Shown here one piece after another: positions 46,874 to 60,000 of a stretch of DNA of 64,000 nt. Numbering within the stretch: position 1 is the first letter of the stretch; the number at the start of each line of letters is the position of its first letter. The translations under genes and the position numbers were made by a program. The stretch comes from Eustoma russellianum (taxonomy: Eukaryota; Streptophyta; Magnoliopsida; Gentianales; Gentianaceae). A model generated the notes under the pieces. The model saw nothing but the letters and a program-made list of their open reading frames with translations. It ran no database searches and was not told the origin of the DNA. The stretch is from contig AP025053.1 in assembly GCA_036186865.1 (NCBI GenBank), positions 36,384,460 to 36,448,459 of the forward strand. The letters are read 5' to 3'.

Positions 46874-48091
46874 CTAGAAACAACATTGCTTTATGAACTT
46901 TCGTACACTAAATTAAGAGTCTTCTGCTACAAGCTATATTATCTGTTGATTAGGCTAGAAAAAGTCGGAAAAGGGGGGGAAAAAAGAGAGACCTCTCAAC
47001 TTATTTTCTCTTTCTAAAGCTCATTTACGTTATTGAGGACGCCGTTGGAAAAACTTACCAGACCTCTAGCATTTGACCTTCTATGAAGAAAAAAAAGAAA
47101 CTGTAGTGCTGAAGGGAAGCAGCAAATAACACAGTTAAAACACGCAAACAGAGGAGAAGAATGTAGAAAACGAGAGAATCAAACATGATGAGAATTGAAA
47201 CAGTTGTTCATTGATCACTATTGAGAGAATACAAGGTTTTGAATGAGAAAAAATTGCCACACTTCTTCCAACTTATATACACAACTAAGGATTGAGTAAC
47301 TTCATGTTTAGTGTACCGAGATTCTTCAATTGTAGAGTGCATTCTTTTCCCGTAGTATTATTTGTTGTCACTGCTAACAGCCAGGAATATATTTTGTTTT
47401 GGATGTTGGCTGTTGAGGGACATTTCATGCTGGCTCAAAATTCCTATACATGTCCGATGGTTTTAACTTTTTTTTTTGGTCTTTATTACCGGACATTTTT
47501 CTCAAGTAATGATTGTATAACATCACTTGCTCAGGTGGTATAATATAGTAACTACATACTCGGTCTTCAAACAATTTCATACACAGCTTCTTGCGGTCCA
47601 TGGAGTAATGCTGCCCCATGTCTGCAATTACTACAGTGGATGTTGATGGCCTCCACTCAACGTGACACGAGACAACAGTTGTATATTACAGAATATTCCA
47701 CAAGATATGCGATACATCATTAGAGTGATTGTTAGATGCTGTAATTAAACTAAAATAGCTCTAACAGAACAATCAACTCAAGAAGCAGAAAAATCCGTGT
47801 AATTCTGTTTCAAGTTACCCGCTGGAAAATTTTCACTTAAACAAGACTTCCAGGTTCACACCGCCAACGCAATAAGTCAAAACAATACCAAGTAAATTGC
47901 AGCGAAACAATAAAGTTCAAAATGGCGCCACCTTTCCGTCAACTCTACTTAAACCAAATGCAGAAGAAAAGATGTTCCATTCTTCTCAAACGCATCTGGA
48001 AACTGATTGCCGCCACTTGTTTCAAAGGCGATTCTGAGTTTTTAGTCTGAATCTTTACTTATGTCGTTTCCAGTTACATCAAAACAAACGC
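46874..48091. other. Spacer and 3' UTR of succinyl-CoA ligase alpha
   Basis: The part next to 48092 should be the 3' UTR of the minus-strand gene. A minus-strand frame near 47425-47690 (with VVIADMGQHYSMDRKKLC) looks coding-like, but I do not recognise it. No complete gene. Confidence 0.4.
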
Positions 48092-51000
48092 TTACAGAAG
48101 TCCCCTTTGCTTGAAGACGTCATACATAGCAGCTCCAATCTTTGCTGGAGACTCGACTACCGTAACTCCAGCTTCCTTGAGGGTTTTGATTTTGTCTTGA
48201 GCCGTACCCTTTCCTCCTGATACTATAGCTGCATATGACAACAGTAAAACCAGTTGAGAAACTTAACAGTATAGAACCAGTAATCCTAAGCCACCATACT
48301 ATCATTTCCTTTGCATAATGAACACTACAAGCTGATCAGTCTAGTGGAAAATGCCGAAAAGCTTGTACTCTCATCCTCAATGTAAAGACTATCATGAACA
48401 TAGATCGATGTGGACTAGCAGCCGAAAACCAGGAATGTTATTTTTTTGTAAAATAAAATTTTTCATAGATAAACCAAGAATGATGCATTTACAAAATATG
48501 TCGCTCATAGTGAGCAGCTACAGACTTAGCTCAGAATGATATAGCTAGCTTACAATGTTACCAACCTTTACAAAAATGGCAACATGAGCCAAGCATAAGC
48601 CTTTAATTCCCAACAAACTAATCCAAACGTCAAACAGTATAAAATAGACCACATGAAGCACACGCTTGAGCAAACCAAAAGTGGCAACATATATGAAGCC
48701 CAACCAAAGCCCCTCAGAATTAGGCCTTCTAATAGAAATAAAGAAAACTGCCAGCCCAGCCAAAGCCCCTCAGAATTAGGCCTTCTAATAGAAATAAAGT
48801 AAACTGCCAGCCCAACCAAAGCCCCTCAGAATTAGGCCTTCTAATAGAAATAAAGAAAACTGCCAGACCAGATAGTTTGCCATCCAACAAGGCAAAGGTA
48901 TATAGACCTGCCCACAGCGTGGTACCATGAAAGAGGAAGAGAAGGGACCTTGGCTGCACATCTACCAAATCCATACTGATCTAGCATACAGAAAGAGGGT
49001 AAATAGTGCTAAGGGTAATCCAAAGTAGGCAGCCATGGCGGAAGTAGATTGATTCAAGACAGTTTGGTCTCAGAGCAGGATCATTAAGAAGAAAAGACAT
49101 TCCTTGAGGCTCCTACAGTCCGAGGCCAGTTCCAAGTTGAATTTTGAGGTTTTACATCTTCTCTAGGAGTCAACGGCATAACAAATGTTTAAAAGAGTCT
49201 ACTTGATAACTGGCATCATGATCCTTGCCAGTTTGGTGATGTAGCCTGCTATTTCTCTCATGCCATAAATGGTAGATAGTAGCTGAGAGACCAACATGTG
49301 CAAGATCCTTCTGGAACTTTGATCGACAAGAATTGTTTGTGTTGAGCTTGCCAATAATATGCAGCCAGTCACCGCTCCAAACGTGCATTTCATCTGGCAC
49401 ATTATTTTACTCCACAACATAGTTGAGTAGTAGCATTGGAAGAAGACATGGTCATGATCCTCTCTAAACATGCCACATTAAAAACTCGTATTAGTCTAAA
49501 TCAAACTCCAGTCAAGGAGCCTGTCTAGAGTATTCGTTCTCTTCCAACATGCAAGCAACACAATGATTGCATAGCGTGAAAGAAGGTGATTACACCATAC
49601 AATTTTGCTCCATTCAACTATCGACAAGGGAGTTCGAAGAGCAGTAGTAGCATTTTGACAAAAAATGAGGGATTTGGCTTCTAAATCCATGTGTCCTCCC
49701 CGTGTTTGAGCTGAATTACATTGCAAGCTTGATTGAAAAAGACCACTTGATTATTCCAGCCTCTTTCATATGATAGCCTCCAAGTTCTGCCAGTAAGAAC
49801 ATTTGAGACCCTAACATCATCATTTAATGTCAATTTCCTTTTTAGTTCAGGATGGTTAATACTAAGAATACCCCAAGGATGCCACAGATCATACCAAAAG
49901 GAAGTGTTTTCCCCATGCCCCAGTTCTTTTCAAATACAGTGTGTGAGAGGTTCAACGAACAAATTCTTAAATAAATCAAAAGTCATCTGTTGAACCTGCT
50001 TATAGTCCTATACCATTACATCTTCTTCACTCTGAAGCCTTAAAATCTTATTCCTAGCATTGACTTTCACTGTTCTGTGAAAGAACTTCGTATTCTTATT
50101 ACTCTCTTTTATCCACTTAACTCTTGATTTTTCGTTAAAGAAAGACTCTTCAAAAGCTAAAAGATTTGTGTAGATTTCCCTAGCACTCTTCACCTTATCC
50201 TGCAATTGGGAGTTTAAAGGGTCTAGGATAGACTGGTCTTGGGCTTCCTCTAATTTGTTTATAGCAATATCAACTATGTCGTGATATTTCCATATTCTTC
50301 ATTGTTCAGTTTCCTCAGTGGATCTTTCAGCGTTTTTAGTTTTCTAGCTAATCTTACCAGTGGGTTTCCTTTTTCATATCCTCCCCAGCTGTCCATTAGT
50401 ATACTCTAGAATTTTGGATGTTTAAGCCACCCCTTTATAAACTTAAAGGGCTTATGACCGAACTTGAGACTATTTTGGATAGTTAGAATCTCAGGTGAGT
50501 GATCAGAGGATATGGAAGCTTCATAGTCTAGTTGGAAGTGTGGGTTCTGGGTTTTCCAAAGGTCATTACAAAACATATGGTCAATCTTTCTGTACACTCT
50601 TCAGTCACCATCCTTATAGTTTGATCAAGTGTATTCAGACCTTTTAGATGGAATGCTAATCATATCAACATCATTAATTCACTCAGTGAACTCTTTAACA
50701 ACGTTTCTGTCTATCTTCTTTCTACATGCCTTCCTATTGCAGTCTAAGACAATATTAAGTCTCCTATAATGAGCCAAGGTTTATTGTCATACAACTGGAA
50801 TTAATATCTTAAATCTTTCCATAAGTCCTTTCTATTACTTCTCTAATTGTATCCATAGACAACTGTGGGGATATACTCCTCATCCTTAGTGTCTATTGGT
50901 TTGATTCTACAAGTGATGGATTATTCATTGCTATATAGTTGACCATCAAATAGGAGAAGCTACAATACTATTACCGACTTTCCTGAACTTGTCTTTCCTG

Positions 51001-54000
51001 CTTTCAAGGGTGAGGTTGGACTTGCTCTTCGAGATAACTAACACCCAGTCATTAGGTTGTTCTTTGCTTCTTCGATGTGGCTGGTGTGTAGGGTGGCATC
51101 ATCACCCTCACTTTCCCATCTCCATCAGTGTCATTGACCTTTCCTTTGCCCTTGTCCTTCATGCGCTCTTGATCTAGGACATTCCCAACAATTTTATTTT
51201 CATGTCCATTCAACATATTGAAATGACCTTTTTTGTCTTAGAGACGTTGAAGGCTTTTTCTTCTCCATCATCAAATACTTGGGTCCCTTAGTATCATATA
51301 CCTTAACGGGTGGAGGCCTAGTGTCACAATTGTGTCCAAAGGTCTTACACTAAACACAAAAAACAGGCATTCGCTCATATATAACCTCTTGAGTACATAG
51401 ATTTCCATCTTCATCTGTGTAACTGATGCATTTGGAAGGAACCTCGTCAGCTTTAGTCTTGACACAAATTCTTGCGAAAGCCAACCGCGATTGTGTTGTC
51501 GTCAGCAAGACCATAAATAAGGGCTTCCTAATTAGAGTTCTAAAGCCACCAAGAACATGAGCGTTGAAATAGTGTGGTATGGGTTTGGGAAATTGCACCC
51601 AAACAAGAACCACATTTAATTTCAGTCTCTGGATAGGCTTACTCAGGTCCCAAGGCCATAAAATAGGACTTTATCCCCGAATTGCATAGGAGATAGTTCC
51701 AAGATTTATTGTTTTGCCTCTTTAGACTAGAATCTGAAGAAGAATAAGTCCTCGATTCTTTGTACTTCCAAAAGCCTTTTTGTATTTCATCTTTGTTCAG
51801 CAAAGTTTTTTATATTGAAATAAGAGGCATTGTTTCCCATAACCTGTCCTACTATGGATGACTTTCATTTTAGCTTGTCATTGGGGCTGGAAACGAGCCG
51901 AAGCAAACCGAATAGTGAGTTTTCAAGTTTGGATTCATTTAGGTAAATGAATAGTAAAAATTTGTTCAAGCTTGGCACAAAAATGTTATAACTCTTTAAA
52001 CGAGTCAAACAATTCGCAAACAGTTTGGGTCGTTTAGTAAATGAATCCAATTATGTGTTCGAACTTGGCTCATTTAATTAAGATTAACGAACGAACTCCA
52101 AGCGAATACAAACCAAACTTGAACTATTTGCGAACAGTTTGTTCGTTTAACACCCCTACTCGTCATCAGCTACTTCTGCTGGACTAATAAGGAAAGATTT
52201 CTTGCCTTTGTCAATAATTCAATATCAATTCGGCTAAGGACCAAAGTAGATGAAGCTTCTAAGGTAAAATCAGGCTTTAATAGAGATGTCCATGTCAATT
52301 TAGTGTTCGTGCATGTCTCTGATTTAGGCCTAATCACAAGAATCGAGCAATTTGAAATGAAATTTGTGAATTTAAAATACTCCAACCGCTTAACACAACG
52401 GCCAGAGCAGCCTTAGTGGCCGGGAGTGATAGCCGAGGGTTTGATCAGTTGATCTGAAGCGAAATGAGGGAGTTTTAGGTGTTGGATGGACAGACATGTT
52501 ACCGTTGTTGGTGAAGAAAGAGGAAAAAAACTAGACGTTACAGTGGAGAGATGAGAAGAAAGTAGGAGAGAGAAGATTTGTCTGATGGTTGATTTTGTCT
52601 GAAAGGAATAGAGGTGAGAAATTTTAGAGAGAGAAAGGTTTGCCAAGACCAACTCAAAATGTGCGCTCCAATGATACTCACCAGGAATGTTATTCACAGA
52701 ATCCCATCGAATAAGTTCCATACCCTAACCCAGACAGTTATTTTACTTAGCAATCTTGTCAAACAAACATTCAGGCTTTATTTTCCTTTTCTTTTGACCA
52801 AGTTATATTTCTTCAAACATCCAACCTTTCACAAATATTCCAATCACCTCTTATTCCATATGGGGGGTAAACATTCCCCAGGGTACTTTCTACATCTTAA
52901 ATAACCAAAAACATGATTAAAAAGAAGTACGAAAATTGCATAAAATGACTTTTGTTAAAAACAGAGGTTATGTCAGAACATTGCTCCAATCGTGGCACCC
53001 ATAGTAGCGTTATATTTTCTCCCCCTCCCCTTTTCCCGTCTTTTCGTGGGTACAAGAGTTCTTTATTTTCCCTTGTTCCTTTATTTCTTCTTTTTTACAA
53101 GACCAGCTACATGTTAAGTGGTTACGCAGCCTTACATCACACTTCTAGACGAGGTGGTTTCCTCAGGGTAATTCTATTGTGCCATTAGTGTTTAGGTTAG
53201 CTTCAGAAGCAATGGATCATGCAAGATTCTACCAATTCATAAATCCAAGTTAGGTTGGGTACATCCGACCCCCTATCACCCCGTCATAGACAGGAGCCTC
53301 TAAGACGATGGGGGTAACGTTGTTGTTGTTGTGTATTAGTGTGGTTACTTAAGTGAGGCTTGAATATAAGCTTTTGCTACAGGACCTGCGTTCGTGTTTT
53401 TGAGATGGAAAATGGTTGCGTTCATGTTTTTGAGTTGGAAAAATGGAAAACTTTACAATGCCGCATGTGGCTGTTACGGCATTGTAAAGTTTTCCATTTT
53501 TCCAACTCAAAAAATGAACGCAACCATTTTCCATCTCAAAAACACGAACGCAGGTCCTGTAGCAAAAGCTTATATTCAAGCCTCACTTAAGTAACCACAA
53601 TAATACACAACAACAACAACATTACCCCCATCGTCTTAGAGGCTTCCGTCTATGACGGGGTAAGAGGGGGTCGGATGTACGCAACCTAACGTATGTGTTG
53701 GAAACACACAGATGTTGTTTCCGGATGACCCATAATGAAAATTATGTCAAGTTGAGTTGATCGAATGCTACTTCACGATATAAGAAGCGCAACTAGTTTA
53801 AAGAGTCATTTTGTTTTATTCCATCCTATTTCAAAGTCAAAGAAGAGTCTGTCTTTGACTCAATTAGAAATGGAAACTAAGTCAACACACTAATATATTG
53901 AAAAAATTCATTTTCTTGTCACTCAACCCTCGATGTTCTGCAGAGAAAGAAGACAATTATTTTCCTAGCGATTTGACAACAGAACATTACCTCCAGCATG

Positions 54001-57000
54001 ACCCATTCGGCGACCAGGGGGAGCAGTAAGCCCAGCTATAAAAGCAACAACAGGCTTCTCAGTTCCGCTTTCCTGTTTCATGGAAAACACCAAATGCATT
54101 ACAAATCAAAGCATGGTTGGTAACTAAAACTCCTCATGATCCCTGCAAGACAATGAGCAGATTCATATCTAAGAACTTTCTGCTTTAACGATCTTTTTGG
54201 ATATATTGAACAAAAATTATGAAACATCCGACCATAAATCATCTGGTTTTTCATTTCCACGTAAATTTAAGCTACAGAAATTCATCAGTTTTAGATGCTT
54301 AAACCACTACATGCAATAAGAATAAACAGTTTCCATGAAATGTTGAATCTCTAACCATTGAATCTTCAAATATCCATAAGTGATCTCTATTAGCAGTGCC
54401 TCATTAACATACTTCAAAGCCTTGGTTGATTATCTTCATTTATTGCTTAGTCATTATAAATGAAAATTCATCAATCTGGAAAAGACGATAGGGTGGAGAT
54501 GAAAAATATAACATAATGATGTAGTCAAACAAAGGAGCATGCAACAAAATGTTATAATTAATCCTTCAATTCCAACAAATCCCTAAAAATGAGTCTCCAT
54601 AGGAAATAGACTATATATAGAGAGAGAAAACTGCAAGGAGAATAGAATCACTTGTAGAGGACATGATATAGGAAACCCGTTACTGCCGAAAAAATCCCCA
54701 AGAAGACATTGAACCTTCAGGCACTGTACCGTATAGAAACAAGAACACAGCATTTTCGTCCTCCAAAAATAACAGCCTAAACGCTAACCAAATAACCATA
54801 ACTTAATATGTTGCCCAATACTCTATTAAATAATTACCTTAATCAAGGCTGCAGCATCCTCTTCAGCTGTGCCACCTATTTCTCCAATAAGAACAATGCC
54901 TGAACCACAAAGTTCCATTCAGCAACTGGATAAACATCATATCAAAAATGTTCAAAAATATATTTGTTGATCAAATATTATCAAGGACAAATAGGTGAAA
55001 ATAGACTTATGTAAAGCGGAGACTATAAAGGGAATAAGCCCACCAGAAAAATAAAGAAACAGCATTGAAAGGAAAAACGAACTCAATCATCACTAACAAT
55101 ATGCACAAATATACACCACCCCACCACCACCCAATGGAGAATACGGCTTAAACTTTGTTGTTTTGTTCGTGGAAGCCAAGAAGTAGCTAGAGAAAAAAAA
55201 TATCAAAGTAGACTAAAACTCCTTGAGAATGAAAGTTAAATTTTCATTTTCCACGTAAGAAAAGACCGTATGATGCCAAACCAAACCCTAGTTTAAATCG
55301 GTAACAATGTCAAGTCCATAAATCTGCTAATTGAATAGCATGATGAACTTCAAATCAATATCCTTGCGTATGTATAACCATATTTCAGTCAACTAATCTA
55401 TCTTTACATATTCAATTCTCTTAGGTTACCAAGAGTTTTGCATAACTGAATTATTATAAAATCAACAAAATGATCACCAGGCCAATCGTTTCAGGTTGCA
55501 TTACCAAACTTAACTTCTAGTGACACCAAGTGCTTAAAAGAGAAAGAACAAAATCCATTAACATAGAATGACCTCCAAGGATCTTGAAATGGACCAAATA
55601 AGCTGGAAATAGCAGTAATCGGGGATTAATTAACATAGCAGTTGCCATCAACATAGGTCTAGGTAGTACGGCAGAGACCAGTAAGTTTCTCATGCATGGC
55701 ATGGGCTAACAGTGAGTTGTTTAATAGCCTGCAAAACTTCAGCCCTATAAAAAGATCAGTTAAAATTCTTATAAGGGTTGACCTTCAGTTTGGGGATCAG
55801 AGATAAATTTCTGTATGCAATCAACAAAGTTGGTGCCATTGAAAGGGTCTCCACCAATACCAACGCATGTAGATTGACCAAGGCCAACTGCGGTTGTTTG
55901 AAACACCTAACAGATAAAAGAAAAGGTTGTCTCACAAACTAGATACATCTTATCGATATTAAAACAGTTACATGCTTAAAGACATATTTAATCTACATGG
56001 CATGTGATCTAGATCCATCATCCATGTTATATCAATAACGTACCAGCAACAAAAGCAAAAATCAAGTTTGACTAAGCATTCACAAAAGAATGGTTGAAAG
56101 GTGGCATGCACATAGTCACATATATTAGAAAGAAGAACAGGAAATCGGTTTATCAAAAGAACATAAATACATGAATGCATTGAACCATAGAGCAGATAAT
56201 CACCAACTTTCCCTTGAGATATATCTCTTGAAATACTTAACATGGATAAAAGACCACTACCAGCCAGATCTAATAATATCAAGATAAAGATTTACAATGT
56301 AAATCCAGGCAAATCACAACTGCTACAGAGACCACACTCTGTAGAACCCCTATCTACCTACCCTCTCCAAACTAGTCCACTCTAACCGGATAAGCTGAAG
56401 ATATTTTATTGGTTCACTGTTTTAAAACAAGTAAACAGATACGCGAGGTTTCAAGGAGGTCAAAAAATAGTAAAACTCTTGGAAGAGCTCAAAGAAATCT
56501 ATAGTAGCTTAACACTAGATTTTCAAACGCCTCCCCTGTAAATGAATGAGGTTCACCCATGTCACCAGATATATTTAGCTTCTTCCGTAGCTGTCATTTG
56601 TTTTTTGGGACCTTCCTCCACCCCTTAGTTTGGCCAGTAGACTCATGAGCTGTCTTCCCTGCCTACATCCTTACTAAACTTTGAATTAGTCTTATTTGGA
56701 GGTTTCAAAATGACTATGTTTCTTCCTTTTTTGAGAAGGAGGCCCTTTTTTATCTCCCCACTTTGCTTCCTATATAGTTATTCAACCTTACCAACCTGTC
56801 TAGTAGTTGAAAATGAGGGTATTTTGTCTAAATTTGGAAGTACCGCCATTGGCACATCCTCTGGTTCATCATCACTAAGTCTTTCCTCATTTCCAGAGCC
56901 AATTTCTGGGGTAGAATAATCTGAGTGGTGGGACCTGTCATCCTCCAAGCATTGATCTCGAGTGTAGAGCCTTCCTACTTGAGTTCAAGTATGTCACCAT

Positions 57001-60000
57001 TTTTATCTTCCAGAAGTGTAAGAGTGCTGAACTTGTTAGGTGTGGATTTGATAACCTTAAGATTCTTTTGCCCAACTCTTTCCTGAGAGGAGGACTTATC
57101 CATAACTGTTTCTTTTCTTTCTTAGCTTTTGATAGGTGATCACTACCTTTGGAGAGTTCAACGCAGGATCATCCCAGTTTTCCTCTGTGTGAAATGTCTT
57201 CAGTATCCAAGTTTCCATCTTTTTGCAATTGGTCTACCTGTAAATCATTTGGCACTTCTTTGTCCTTATCTTGTGTGGGCTTCTTTTGCAAAGTTTGGCT
57301 TTTCCCTCCATGGGCATCAGGAAGGTTTCCTCGTAACTTGGCTTCATCATTTTGCCAACTTGTTCTGGGATTGTTGCCTGCTCTTCCCAGGCTGCTTATT
57401 GGAAAAGTTTTGTGGCAAATCTTTTTGGTTGTTCCTCTGAGGTTTCCAATTTCCCTTCCATGCTCCAGATTTTTGGGAAGAGTTTTTTTGTTTTTCCTGT
57501 GAAGAGTGTTTAAATGTTTTGCATTTTCCATATTGGATAGACATCCATTCATACTCAACTTTTTGGTTTATCTCATACCCATGTTCATCAGTGAAGGTTA
57601 CCGAGTTTGGGAGTTTGTCCCCGGCAATAATTTCACACATATTCTGGCAAAAGCCACCTTAGACTGAACAGTTGTGGCTCGATCATGAACATTGGCTTTC
57701 CTATTAAGTTTTCAATTCTATCCAATGTGTTATTGTTGATATACTGGATGTGTAGAGAAGGCATATAAAACCAGACAAGGATCACATATAGTTTTAACCT
57801 TCGTATGGCTCTCTCAGGAACCCATAGGTAGAGGAATAGCACCCTGTTGCCAAAAGACAAAAGAGATTTATCAAGAATCTCTTGCTTGGCTTCTTCAGAC
57901 TAAAATCTGAAGACGAAAAGGTCGTCATGATATCTTTATGTCCCTAATAAACCTTTGCTGCTCCATCCATCTTCAGCAAATTTTTGAACATTAAAGAATA
58001 AAGCGCTGTTATTCATCCCTTGACACCCATAATTGTAGAGTCCCATTTTTAATTATTTCCCACCGCATCCGTTGGCAGGACAATGAATGTTTTAACTCCA
58101 TTGATGACATAGCATCTGAAGGAGTTAAGAGTAAATGTGTCTTCTAGGATGAAGTTTTGTTTTAGAAGGCTTGCCCAAGCTGATTTTGCTCTGACGAAGC
58201 TTTGTATGTTAATAAACACAGCTAGATCTTGGAAATCTAGCCATGTTCAAGCAAATTCGCCGATCGGTTGATCTCCGACCATTTATCGCGGTGGTCGGAG
58301 CAGCCAAAGTGGCCGAGGATTACAAGGTTGCGATTCAGTAGTGATCGTATGTAGAAGACGAAGTTTTGAGGTGGAAATGTGAGAGAGAAGTTACCTTTAA
58401 CGGTGGAAGAGGAGAGAGAAAGCTACCTTTAACAGTGGAAGAGGGGAGAGAAAGCTATCGTTAGGTCAGTTGAAGGCGGAGGAGGAGAGAGAAAAAGAGA
58501 TGTTATATGGGTTTCTTACCGTCGGAAGTTAGGATGTTTAGAGAGGAGCAAAAAAAAAATTAAGAGAGAGAAGAGAAAATCAAAAATATTAATTATTATT
58601 ATTATTATTATATTTTACATAATAATAATAATATAATTATTATTTTTATTATTATTATTGACCACAAAATGACATACATAACGACAGAATATAGAGTGAA
58701 ATAAACTAACAACGCAATAAAGCTGCCTCTATCAGTAAAATTAAATACAGAATAATGATAGGTGCCCTTTTCACAGCATCCCATCAAAGGAAAGAGAAAC
58801 TCACCGCTTCATATGTCAAGGTGCCAGATCGGGAGACTATTCCAATACGGCCTGGTTTATGAATGTATCCTGGCATAATGCCAATTTTGCATTCTCCTGG
58901 TTTTATTATACCAGGACAATTTGGGCCAATCAGCTGTGTCTTTGACTGTTTCTTAAGAGCAGCCTTTACTTTAACCTGCAGTCAACCAACATGAGGCTTA
59001 AAACTTCCATAACGAATGCCTACACGACACCTTTAACAGCTTGCTTAAATCAAACGCAAGCACACAACATTCGTAACATTCTCGTACTAGCTAATGACTC
59101 TAGTATCTACCCTCTCCCAGGTAAAGTGGGGGAAAAGAACAAAGAAGGTAAGAAATAAAACAAATGGTAGTGACAATAGGTATCTTTTGCGAATTGCATC
59201 TTCAATCATATGAATTTCCATCTTTTCTTAAATCATATGTCAGCCGTAAAAATCGAAAACAATAAGAATCAAAGAATAGCCTAGAATTTCCCCTTTATCA
59301 GCATACAGAAGTAACCCTCACTTTTCTACATTCAAAGAAGAAACTCCTTTTTCAGAAAAAGAACTCAGCACCAGTACAAGCAAAGCTACTGTTGAATGGG
59401 AATACAAGGTGAAGAACTGAAGAACATAGAGAGGAAAACAGATAGATCAAAGCATTATAACCAGAAAAGGTATGAAGCAGAAGCACCCATTTCAAGAAAT
59501 AATGAAGAAAGGTGACCAGATCAATAAAAGAGGGATGATAAGCACTACAATTTTTTATACCACCAATAATATCAAGGACATTCCTACCATGCATCGAAAA
59601 ACACTGCACACCAAAGGTAGACAACAGTAACGAACAATTCATACATAAATCATCAATCCCCAGTTTTAATTAAAGACAACAATGGTGAATGCCACTCAGA
59701 TGTTTTGACAGTTACAGACAATAAAACTGAATGCAGCCCAAATGTTTATTTTTTAATTTTATTTTTTTATAGAGTAAATAGAAGGTAAACAGACAGGAAA
59801 GTGTGATGCTTGAAATAATTAAATTCTCTACGAGATCTGGTTGTTAAGGGGGGATCAACTCATACAATACACTCAGGAAGATGAAACAATTTTGCCTATA
59901 CTGGGAAAAACTTCACCCACGTTTCCATATAAACACAAAATTCAGTATAAAAAAATAATTCCAGCCAGGCGGAACATCCAGATGTATGGAGAATTACACC

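Noticed and set aside
46874..47080. Possible short upstream nicotinamidase exon ending before GTAAGT at about 47059-47080
   Set aside because: A tiny frame encoding GQMLEVW could splice in phase, but with only seven residues it is not enough to call.
47425..47690. Minus-strand frame with VVIADMGQHYSMDRKKLC as a possible upstream nicotinamidase exon
   Set aside because: It does not match the expected DMQN/FxxxxF region of nicotinamidases and I know no other family for it. Left unassigned.
53349..53594. Mirror-image frames of 66-76 codons on both strands
   Set aside because: They are the two arms of the long inverted repeat read on opposite strands. The same peptide appears twice for that reason.
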